Assembly (NCBI GenBank): GCA_042568205.1
Contig: JBHPJE010000001.1
Span: forward strand, 124,001-188,000
Direction of reading: 5' to 3'
Source of the DNA: JAUVDZ01 sp042568205
GTDB taxonomy: Bacteria > Patescibacteriota > Gracilibacteria > UBA1369 > PNNO01
DNA length: 64,000 bases
In this document: positions 52,218 to 59,615 of the stretch, one piece after another
Position numbering within the stretch: the stretch's first letter is position 1
Layout: every line of letters begins with the position of its first letter
The notes under the pieces: generated by a model
Databases searched by the model: none
What the model saw: only the letters and a program-made list of their open reading frames with translations
What the model was told of the DNA's origin: nothing
Program-made: the position numbers and the translations under genes

Positions 52218-53952
52218 ATTTCTGATCGTAATTAAGAGTCTGACTTATTCTATCTTTATTGATTTTGGCTTTATTTACAAGGTAATTTTCCATAACAAGA
52301 ATATCCATGTCTGTTCGTAAAAAGCATTTAAGTGCATCTTCAGGAGTGCATACTATTGGCTCACCTCTAACATTAAATGAAGTATTAATAATCACACCAG
52401 TGCCTGTTTTTTCTTTAAATTTGCTAATTAATTTGTGATATCTTGGATTTTCAGCAGCATTAACACTCTGAATTCTTGCAGAATTATCAACATGAGTAAT
52501 TGCAGGCAAATTATCCTTTTTAACCTGTGCTACTAAGAGCATGTAAGGTGTAGCAGTTTCTAAATCAAAGTTTTCAGCTAGATCTTCTTCAATAACTGTA
52601 GGAGCAAAGGGTCTAAAACTTTCTCTAAACTTAATTTTCAAATTAACTCTTTTCCAGTTTTCTTTATTTCTGGCATCTGCAACAATTGAACGATTTCCAA
52701 GTGCCCGTGGACCATATTCCATTCTTCCCTGATACCAGCCTATTACTTTTTGATTTCCAATATGATCAGCAACAGTTTCGTAAAGTGATTCTCCTTCAAG
52801 TTTTTCAAAATCAACATTGTGTTCACGTAAAAGTTTTTCAACTTCTTCATTTGAATATCCTGGGCCCAAGTAAACATTTTTCATTTGATAATTTCTAGGA
52901 TTTTCTAAGATTGCATGATGTGTAAATAGCGCAGCACCAAGCGCACCTCCAGCATCTCCAGAAGCAGGCTGAATGAAAATCTTTTTGAAATTCGATTCTT
53001 TTAAAAGTCGGCCATTTGCTACACAATTTAATGCAACTCCACCAGATAAACATAAATTTTCTTGCCCAGTTTCTTTTTGAACATGATTTGCGATTTTTAA
53101 CATTATTTCTTCTAATACAACCTGTAAACTTTTTGCTATATCAAATTCTCTTTGAGTAATTTCAGTTTCAGGTTTTCTTGCTGGTTGACCAAATAGCTTA
53201 TGAAAATGTCGATTTGTCATTTTTAAACCATAAGCATATTTAAAGTACTTCATATTCAATTTAAAACTTCCATCTTCTTTAACATTAATCAGCTTTCGAA
53301 CTTCATCCGTGTATTTTGGCTCACCATAAGGAGCAAGCCCCATAACTTTATACTCACCTGAGTTAACTTTGAATCCTAAATAGTAAGTAAAAGCTGAATA
53401 TAATAATCCTAAAGAATGTGGAAAGTGAATTTCTTTATCTATTTGGATTTTGTTACCTTTTGTTGTTCCATAAGTGAGAGTTGCCCATTCTCCAACTCCA
53501 TCAGCAGTTAAAAATGCACAGTTTTCAAAAGGAGAAGCAAATACTGAACTCGCAGCATGCGATTCATGATGTTCCATATATAAAATGTCCCCTTTGAAAT
53601 CCAGTTCTTTTTTTACAATTGAAGGAATCCAAAGTTTCTTTTTAAGCCAAACCTTCATAGCCTTTAAAAAAGATAAATAACCAAGTGGCCATGTATCAAT
53701 ATATGTAGTAAGTAGCCTTTCAAACTTAACAAAAGGTTTTTCATAGTAAGCAACGTGATCTATCTCGCTTTTATCAATCCCAGCTTCTTTTAAGCAATAT
53801 TCAACAGCAAGTTTTGGAAAGTCTTCATCATGTTTCTTTCGAGTAAATCTTTCTTCTTGAGCTGCAGCAATTACTTCACCATTTTTAAGCAAAGCTGCCG
53901 CTGAATCGTGGTAAAAACATGAAATCCCTAAAATGTAAGTGTTTTTGTTCAT
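52204..53952 (-). CDS. NodU/CmcH-type carbamoyltransferase
   Basis: A 582-residue O-carbamoyltransferase, using carbamoyl phosphate and ATP to carbamoylate a hydroxyl. The N-terminal ASKHA/Kae1-like domain has YILGISCFYHDSAAALLKNG, EERFTRKKHDEDFP and the metal-binding YMEHHESHAASSVF. LCLSGGVALNCVANGRLL and SGDAGGALGAAL follow, and the C-terminal YrdC-like domain holds QGRMEYGPRALGNRSI and FNVRGEPIVCTPEDALKCF. Full length. Its ATG shares a base with the SxtJ-like stop. Substrate may be a surface glycan, given the SGNH and membrane partners. Confidence 0.95.
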   Translation of the reverse strand: MNKNTYILGISCFYHDSAAALLKNGEVIAAAQEERFTRKKHDEDFPKLAVEYCLKEAGIDKSEIDHVAYYEKPFVKFERLLTTYIDTWPLGYLSFLKAMKVWLKKKLWIPSIVKKELDFKGDILYMEHHESHAASSVFASPFENCAFLTADGVGEWATLTYGTTKGNKIQIDKEIHFPHSLGLLYSAFTYYLGFKVNSGEYKVMGLAPYGEPKYTDEVRKLINVKEDGSFKLNMKYFKYAYGLKMTNRHFHKLFGQPARKPETEITQREFDIAKSLQVVLEEIMLKIANHVQKETGQENLCLSGGVALNCVANGRLLKESNFKKIFIQPASGDAGGALGAALFTHHAILENPRNYQMKNVYLGPGYSNEEVEKLLREHNVDFEKLEGESLYETVADHIGNQKVIGWYQGRMEYGPRALGNRSIVADARNKENWKRVNLKIKFRESFRPFAPTVIEEDLAENFDLETATPYMLLVAQVKKDNLPAITHVDNSARIQSVNAAENPRYHKLISKFKEKTGTGVIINTSFNVRGEPIVCTPEDALKCFLRTDMDILVMENYLVNKAKINKDRISQTLNYDQKFEKD

Positions 53953-54188
53953 TAAAATGGATATTTATAATCTTTGCCTTGTTTATGATCAATCCAATAA
54001 GTTGTTGGTTGTTTTTTAAATACTTCAATAAATCGCTTAGGTATTCCAATAATCACAGCGTAAATTCCAACTAAAATAAAATAAAAGATAGTTAGTAAAA
54101 TTGTTGTGTTGATTCGCCCTAAAGTATGTGCGAATGCCATCCAACCTTTTTTAATGCCGTTCCAGATTTTTTTTAGTACGTTTTTCAT
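53952..54188 (-). CDS. SxtJ-like small membrane protein
   Basis: A 78-residue protein with one or two hydrophobic segments (INTTILLTIFYFILVGIYAV) ahead of a basic tail (PKRFIEVFKKQPTTYW). The order LGRINTTILL..FY..., and its position immediately before a NodU-type carbamoyltransferase, match SxtJ-family proteins, which are usually longer. Overlaps the PrsW gene 3' end by 38 nt and the carbamoyltransferase start by one base. Function unknown. Confidence 0.72.
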   Translation of the reverse strand: MKNVLKKIWNGIKKGWMAFAHTLGRINTTILLTIFYFILVGIYAVIIGIPKRFIEVFKKQPTTYWIDHKQGKDYKYPF

Positions 54189-55086
54189 GAATTAATAAAA
54201 ATGAAAGCAGCCACATTATACCCGCAAATACAGAAGATCCAAGTATATTGAATTCAAGTCCGGATAATGATGCTGTAGCTGTAGGATCTCCGGTTGCAAC
54301 TAATACTATAGTAAATAGAGTAAGTACTCCGATTGTGAATAAAATTAATCCGAATCCAACCTTTACATAACGTTTCCAATTCCATTCTTTAGGTAATCTA
54401 ACTCCAGTTAAATTATCGAGTTTATGTAAATGTGCGATTTTTTCTCTAACATTTAAGTACATAGCGAGTACAAGCGGTATTACGAATATTGCATAGCCTG
54501 TTTCTGACATAAGGAGGACATCATATAGCCCATGGAAGAAAACCGCAAGTAATAAACCTTTAAACAGTAATTTCTTTTCTTTTTCCTTATTTTTTTCGAA
54601 TCGTGCAAGTCCAATATAATATCCCATAAATGCTCCAAACAAAGCATGAGCTGGAACAGCTAAAAGTGATCTGATTACTGCAACATAATATCCGCCTTCA
54701 AGAACATAAAAAACGTTTTCTAAAGCAGCAAAACCAAGCGATGCAACAACTGCGTAGATTATTCCATCATAATATTCATTAAAAGCTGGATGTGGATATG
54801 CTTTTCTTTTAACAACCCAGTATTTTAATGCTTCTTCAGTAAGTGCAGTAAATATAAATGCTGAAACAATCAGTTGAATTATTGGGAGATAGAATATATC
54901 CAACAAAAATGTATCTAATAAAACTTCAATTCCACCTGCAATCACAGTTACAAAAACTCCCCACATGAAAATCTTAAATAAGAAGCTTCTTTTTTCTTTG
55001 TTTTTATCTAATCGGTCAAAAAACCAAAGCAAAAATACTATAGGGGCTAAAGAGAGTACGATTAATATTATTGTTCCAAGGTACAT
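54151..55086 (-). CDS. PrsW family intramembrane metalloprotease
   Basis: A 311-residue polytopic membrane protein. PrsW motifs are present: EEALKYW (two catalytic Glu), FAALENVFYVLEGG (Glu-Asn), PAHALFGAFMGYYIG (His) and FFHGLYDVLL (His and Asp). PrsW proteases cleave membrane-bound anti-sigma factors or related proteins inside the bilayer. About eight to nine helices. It heads the carbamoyltransferase operon and overlaps the SxtJ-like gene; whether that is functional or accidental is open. Divergent from rnhA with a 19-bp gap. Confidence 0.9.
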   Translation of the reverse strand: MYLGTIILIVLSLAPIVFLLWFFDRLDKNKEKRSFLFKIFMWGVFVTVIAGGIEVLLDTFLLDIFYLPIIQLIVSAFIFTALTEEALKYWVVKRKAYPHPAFNEYYDGIIYAVVASLGFAALENVFYVLEGGYYVAVIRSLLAVPAHALFGAFMGYYIGLARFEKNKEKEKKLLFKGLLLAVFFHGLYDVLLMSETGYAIFVIPLVLAMYLNVREKIAHLHKLDNLTGVRLPKEWNWKRYVKVGFGLILFTIGVLTLFTIVLVATGDPTATASLSGLEFNILGSSVFAGIMWLLSFLLIHEKRTKKNLERH

Positions 55087-55105
55087 AAATTGATATATTA
55101 AGTAG

Positions 55106-55837
55106 GTGAGTAAACCAATTATAGTTTATACAGACGGGAGTTCAAGAGGGAATCCAGGTCCAGGAGGATATGGAGCAATTATTTTGCATGATGGAAAAGA
55201 GGTGGTTTTGCGTGGAGGAGAGCAGGAGACAACAAACAATAGAATGGAGATGAAAGCCATCTTAGAAGCTTTGAAGTGGATAGCAGAGAACCCTGATGAT
55301 GCTGAAATTTATAGTGATTCGAGCCTTGTTATAAATTCAATTACAAAAGGATGGAAAAGAAAGAAAAATATTGATATTTGGGAAGAAATTGACGCGGCAT
55401 TAAGTGCGATCAAAACCAAAATTAAATGGAATTGGGTAAAAGGGCATGCAGACAATGAAATTAACAACCGTGTTGATGAAATTGCAGTGAAAGAAGCTAT
55501 GAAATTCGATAAAATTGAGCCTACAAAAGATTTAGGAGATGGATATTACTGCAAAAAATGTAATGCAAATCGTTCTGGGAGGTTAAGTTATAACCTAGAA
55601 GCAGATATGATTCGTGTAGATTGTGAAAAGTGCGACAATTATATTATGTTTGCTGAAAAAACTCCCAAGAATTTAAAAGAAGCCAAAAAGCGCATATTAG
55701 CGACTAAAAAACAAATTGAGGCTATCAAACTAATCAAAGAAGACCAGGGAGAAAAAGCAAATGAAAAAGAATTGAAGAAGTTAACTAAAGAAGAAGCAAG
55801 TAAAATTATAAATAGCGCTCAAACATTATGGGATTAA
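55106..55837 (+). CDS. rnhA: Ribonuclease HI with C-terminal zinc-ribbon extension
   Basis: A 243-residue protein. Residues 1-140 are RNase HI, which cuts the RNA of RNA-DNA hybrids: IIVYTDGSSRGNPGPGGYGA (first Asp), TTNNRMEMKAILEAL (Glu), IYSDSSLVINSITKGW (Asp), NWVKGHADNEINNRVDEIA (His, Asp). A second part has CKKCNANRSG ... DCEKCDNY, a four-Cys zinc ribbon near 150-178, then a basic helical tail. Start is GTG at 55106; no ATG fits. The extension is longer than classical RnhA and may bind hybrids or partner proteins. Confidence 0.92.
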   Translation: MSKPIIVYTDGSSRGNPGPGGYGAIILHDGKEVVLRGGEQETTNNRMEMKAILEALKWIAENPDDAEIYSDSSLVINSITKGWKRKKNIDIWEEIDAALSAIKTKIKWNWVKGHADNEINNRVDEIAVKEAMKFDKIEPTKDLGDGYYCKKCNANRSGRLSYNLEADMIRVDCEKCDNYIMFAEKTPKNLKEAKKRILATKKQIEAIKLIKEDQGEKANEKELKKLTKEEASKIINSAQTLWD

Positions 55838-56211
55838 CTGATGATCTACCTAAAAGTGGATTGGATCTACCTTCAGATGTAATTGTGTATTCTGAATATT
55901 CATTATATGAAAGGCTTTTAGTGGTACAGCAAATCATTAGAAAAAAATATGATCGGTTAGCAGAACAAATTGGAGATTTTCATATAGAATTTGAAGGATC
56001 TGATAGGGGTGATGAGGATAATAGAACTACCTCAAAAGTTAGAATAATTATGCATCCTGAGTTAGTTGATGGAATAAGTGGTATTGATACTTTTGCTCAA
56101 GAATTTGATAAATTAGGGGAAAGATTGGATTCATTAGGTATGTTTATTAGTGTTTTGCATGAAAGGATTGAAAAAAAAGGTAAACAGCGTGGAATTTTTT
56201 TCTTGAAATAA
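55828..56211 (+). CDS. Hypothetical protein
   Basis: A 127-residue soluble protein overlapping the end of rnhA by 10 nt (frame-shifted, start ATG in CATTATGGGAT), so in an operon with it. Charged helices (YERLLVVQQIIRKKYDRLAE) flank a strand-rich middle (FHIEFEGSDRG...TSKVRIIMHPEL). No family recognised. Confidence 0.65.
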   Translation: MGLTDDLPKSGLDLPSDVIVYSEYSLYERLLVVQQIIRKKYDRLAEQIGDFHIEFEGSDRGDEDNRTTSKVRIIMHPELVDGISGIDTFAQEFDKLGERLDSLGMFISVLHERIEKKGKQRGIFFLK

Positions 56212-56253
56212 GCAATGCGGCGAAGTATACTCTTTTTTGTTGAGAAACAATTT

Positions 56254-56328
56254 GCCGCGGTAGCTCAGTGGTAGAGCAGAGGATTGAAAATCCTCGTGTC
56301 GGTGGTTCAATTCCGCCCCGCGGCACCA
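56254..56328 (+). tRNA. tRNA-Phe (GAA)
   Basis: Acceptor GCCGCGG/CCGCGGC, D arm AGCTCAGTGGTAGAGCA, anticodon stem GAGGA/TCCTC with loop TTGAAAA (anticodon GAA), T arm with GGTTCAATTCC, discriminator A, encoded CCA (56326-56328). Confidence 0.95.
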
Positions 56329-56342
56329 TTGACTTAATGCAA

Positions 56343-57083
56343 ATGAAACAAATAAAATATATACTTGCCCTTTTAGGAATAGTTCTTTTTTTCGGATGTG
56401 GCGATGGTGGCGATTTGAATGAGTGGCAGCCATTAAGTGATTCTGTGAGTAAGCGAATTATTGAATATAGCCAGGATGATCAAATTGAAAAAATTCATAT
56501 TTATAGGATTAATTCTGAAAATTTATCCATTTCTATAGCTAATGGTGAACCTAAATATATTTCTGATTGGGCAAAAGAACTAGATGCTGAAATTGTTATT
56601 AATGGAGCTTATTTTAATAAGGATTTTGGACCTTCTGGTTATCTTAAAATTAATAATGAGCGCATTGGAGAGCTTATTTTTGATCAGGGCAAGTCAGGAT
56701 TAATACAAATAAACAATGGACAATTTAGTATACGAGATTTGGCGATTAATCCTTTGCAAACTGGAGAAGAACTGGATTTTGGACTTCAGAGCTTTCCATT
56801 TTTAATAAACGATGGGAATGCTGCAATCAAAGAGGATTCAGGAAAAACAGCCAGAAGAACTGCATTAGGGATAGATGAAGAAGGCCATGTGTATATAATT
56901 TTTGCTGATTTGATACATATTAGTCTTTATGAATTAATGAATAAGTTAATAGAAACAAATATAGATTTTACATATGTTTTAAACTTAGATGGAGGGCCAT
57001 CTTCGGGCATTTTAATCCATAATGAACTTAAGGATAGTGTAACAAAAGTGCCAAGTGTAATTTTATTTGAGAAAAGTTTATGA
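56343..57083 (+). CDS. Phosphodiester glycosidase (NAGPA-like) lipoprotein
   Basis: A 246-residue lipoprotein: IKYILALLGIVLFFGC with lipobox FFGC, then a NAGPA/DUF2233 domain. Key blocks are DAEIVINGAYFNKDFGPSG, TARRTALGIDEEGHVYIIFAD and YVLNLDGGPSSGIL. The family removes GlcNAc or other sugars linked by phosphodiester bonds, often from wall or exopolysaccharide. The ATG at 56343 or 56337 is usable; 56343 is chosen, 15 nt after the tRNA-Phe CCA; a start further upstream would lie in the tRNA. Probably monocistronic. Confidence 0.9.
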   Translation: MKQIKYILALLGIVLFFGCGDGGDLNEWQPLSDSVSKRIIEYSQDDQIEKIHIYRINSENLSISIANGEPKYISDWAKELDAEIVINGAYFNKDFGPSGYLKINNERIGELIFDQGKSGLIQINNGQFSIRDLAINPLQTGEELDFGLQSFPFLINDGNAAIKEDSGKTARRTALGIDEEGHVYIIFADLIHISLYELMNKLIETNIDFTYVLNLDGGPSSGILIHNELKDSVTKVPSVILFEKSL

Positions 57084-57119
57084 TAAAGTTTAGTAAGTTG
57101 TATTCTTAAATTTCATATC

Positions 57120-58211
57120 ATGGCTGAAAAACACTTTGGTGATAAGCTCGTTGGCTCAATAGGTTGGCTTCTTTTGGGAATCGTTATATTCCTTGCATCT
57201 TTCTGGCTTCTTCACAAAACAATTGTCCGAACTGATTATACTGATGTTGCTGATCGTGCAATTGAAATCACTGAATCAAAAGGAGACAGTGAATTTGTTT
57301 ATGTCACTGGTGAATTCAAATCTGATGAATTATTAAGTGATGGACTTTATTTGGATGAAGGTGAATATTTGGTTATTGATCGTACTGTTGAAATGTTTGC
57401 ATGGGTTGAAACAGTTGAAACAGATGAAGATGATTTTAAATATTATGATTATGATAAACAATGGGTAGATGAAGTCCCTGATAGTAGTAAATTTGATGAT
57501 GATAGATATTTTGAAAATCCAGAAAAACCTGAACGAAATTTAAAAGAAGAAGTTAATACTGCAACTGTTGGAGGTTATGAAGTTGATTTAAATAAATTAA
57601 GATTACCAAGTCTTTCACCTCTAGAGTTGTCAGATAATAACGTGACTTTATATGAATTTGAAGAACTTCAATCAGATGAAAATTATGATTATATTTTTGA
57701 TGGAAACGGAACTTTTGAAGAGCCTGAAGTTGGGGATGTCAGAATTAAATTTTCAGTATTAGAACCTTATAATAAAGTGACTGTTTTTGGACGATTGGAT
57801 GGGAAGGAACTTGTTGCACATCATCAGGATCAGGAAAAAGGTTTATATAGAGTTTTTGACGGTACTTTAGATGATTCGAAATCAGTTCTTGCAGGAGAAT
57901 ATAAAACAGCAGGAACAATGGGTGAAATTGGCGTTATGATTTTAATGTGGATTGGTCTGATGCTAGTTTTAAAACCTTTGTCTGTTTCGTTAGAATTGAT
58001 TCCATTTTTAGGAAAATTTGGAAAAGGTGCACTTGTTATAATTACAGCGATTTTAGCGTTTGCTATTACAAAAATAGCAGCAACTATTTTAGCTGTAGTT
58101 AATAGTTTAGTTGGTTTGGGTGTAATTGCAGCAGTTGTAATTGGACTTGGAGTTTATTTTTATACAAGAAAACAGCCAACTACTATAAAACCACAAGCAC
58201 CTAAGAAATAA
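57120..58211 (+). CDS. TMEM43 family membrane protein
   Basis: A 363-residue protein with an N-terminal helix (GSIGWLLLGIVIFLASFWLL), a large acidic extracytoplasmic domain (about 45-265) and three C-terminal helices (IGVMILMWIGLMLVL, GALVIITAILAFAI, IAAVVIGLGVYFY). This is the layout and sequence style of the TMEM43/LUMA family; LYLDEGEYLVIDRTVEMFAWVE and QEKGLYRVFDGTLD are typical. Bacterial function is unknown. It overlaps the MATE gene 3' end by 11 nt. Confidence 0.85.
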   Translation: MAEKHFGDKLVGSIGWLLLGIVIFLASFWLLHKTIVRTDYTDVADRAIEITESKGDSEFVYVTGEFKSDELLSDGLYLDEGEYLVIDRTVEMFAWVETVETDEDDFKYYDYDKQWVDEVPDSSKFDDDRYFENPEKPERNLKEEVNTATVGGYEVDLNKLRLPSLSPLELSDNNVTLYEFEELQSDENYDYIFDGNGTFEEPEVGDVRIKFSVLEPYNKVTVFGRLDGKELVAHHQDQEKGLYRVFDGTLDDSKSVLAGEYKTAGTMGEIGVMILMWIGLMLVLKPLSVSLELIPFLGKFGKGALVIITAILAFAITKIAATILAVVNSLVGLGVIAAVVIGLGVYFYTRKQPTTIKPQAPKK

Positions 58212-59547
58212 TTCGTTTTTCTCTCCATTTGGATTTGAAGAAGTAGGCAAAGCCTATAGCTGTTCCTATTACATTTGCTATTGGATATGCCCAGTAAATT
58301 CCATCAACACCTAGAGATGTGAAAGTCGAGAGGACGTAAGCTGAGCCAACCATTATAGTTGCAAAGATAATTGTGATCTCCATTGCAAGTCGAGTGTTTC
58401 CTGATCCTCTAAATAATCCGATCAATCCCATGTGTAGTCCGATAAATGGGAATCCAAATGCCATAATCTTTAAGAATTTAGCACTTTCTTTAATTAATAC
58501 AGTTTCACCAGGTACAAATGCTGCAACAATTGGTTCAGCGAATAGAAAAGTAAGTATGCCGATTGAGAGAAGGAAGAAGAAGCCTACTTTAAAAGCTGTG
58601 TATGTTGTTTTTAAAGCTCGATCAAATTTATCAGCACCAATGTTTTGCCCAACAAGAGTTGCAGTTCCAAATGCAATTCCTAAAGCAGGGATTATTACAA
58701 ATGAAAGGATTCGTCCTCCCATTCCGTATGAGGCAATTGCAGTTGTTCCAAATACAGCTGCTAGAAAAGTCATTATAACCATGCTAAATGATCGTGCTGA
58801 CATTTCAATTGAAGTTGGAAATCCAATTTTTGCTAATAGTTTTAGTTCTTTAAAATCAGGTTTTAATTGTTTAAGTTTGATTTTAATTCCTTTGTGACCT
58901 TTAAACAAAATATAAAGCCCCATTAATGAAGCAAGACTTTCAGTTCCGATAGTTGCTACAGCCGCTCCTGATACTCCAAAAGCAGGAATTGGTCCCCATC
59001 CAAGAATAAACAAAGGATCTAATATGAAATTTAAAAAAACTGTAAAAATAATTATGTACATTGGCATTTTCACTTCACCTACACCCCGCATAACTGATTG
59101 ATATCCAAAAAATAGAGCAAAGAATGAAAATCCAAGAAATGTAATTTGAAGATATTTTGTTGCTTCAATTGCAACACTTGGATCTGGTGACATTAATCCT
59201 ATAAAAGTTTTTGATAAAAGATAACCAAAAACTGCTACACATGTGGCAGCTATAAATAGTAATGACAATGTTTGTGCCGAGGTGTAATCAATTGATTTTT
59301 GATCCTTTTTACCTTTAAATTGAGCAATTAAAATGGATCCTGCTGATGCAAGTCCAATAGTTAAAGATCCTACGAAAAAAGAAATTGGAAAAGTTAAACT
59401 AACAGCTGCTACAGCTTTTTCACCAAGTCGGCCAACCCAAAAAGTATCAGTAAGTTGATAAACAGTACTGAAAATATTCGCAAATATGATTGGTAGCGAC
59501 AGAGTAATTAAAGCCTTTAATATCGGTCCTTTCGTATAGTCTTTCAT
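58201..59547 (-). CDS. MATE family efflux transporter
   Basis: A 448-residue twelve-helix transporter exporting cationic compounds by Na+ or H+ antiport. N-lobe helix 1 PILKALITLSLPIIFANIFS and QLTDTFWVGRLGEKAVAAVS, and the corresponding C-lobe repeat TSIEMSARSFSMVIMTFLAA are typical of DinF/NorM relatives. Full length. It is convergent with TMEM43 and has a shared hairpin at 59567-59606 near its start. Confidence 0.94.
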   Translation of the reverse strand: MKDYTKGPILKALITLSLPIIFANIFSTVYQLTDTFWVGRLGEKAVAAVSLTFPISFFVGSLTIGLASAGSILIAQFKGKKDQKSIDYTSAQTLSLLFIAATCVAVFGYLLSKTFIGLMSPDPSVAIEATKYLQITFLGFSFFALFFGYQSVMRGVGEVKMPMYIIIFTVFLNFILDPLFILGWGPIPAFGVSGAAVATIGTESLASLMGLYILFKGHKGIKIKLKQLKPDFKELKLLAKIGFPTSIEMSARSFSMVIMTFLAAVFGTTAIASYGMGGRILSFVIIPALGIAFGTATLVGQNIGADKFDRALKTTYTAFKVGFFFLLSIGILTFLFAEPIVAAFVPGETVLIKESAKFLKIMAFGFPFIGLHMGLIGLFRGSGNTRLAMEITIIFATIMVGSAYVLSTFTSLGVDGIYWAYPIANVIGTAIGFAYFFKSKWREKRIIS

Positions 59548-59566
59548 AGCTTAAGGATTGTATACT

Positions 59567-59606
59567 AAAAAAGCCCCCAAAGCAATTAAGCAATGGGAGC
59601 CTTTTT
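59567..59606. terminator. Hairpin between MATE and SLH genes
   Basis: AAGCCCCCA (59571-59579) pairs with TGGGAGCCT (59594-59602) with two mismatches, flanked by A-run and TTTTT. On the minus strand it lies after the 59616 stop and terminates that gene. Confidence 0.55.
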
Positions 59607-59615
59607 GTTTGTCGA

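Noticed and set aside
504..57083. Alternative genetic code (UGA as Gly or Trp)
   Set aside because: UGA ends several intact genes (umuD, DUF763, corA, NAGPA) and no essential gene needs in-frame UGA readthrough.
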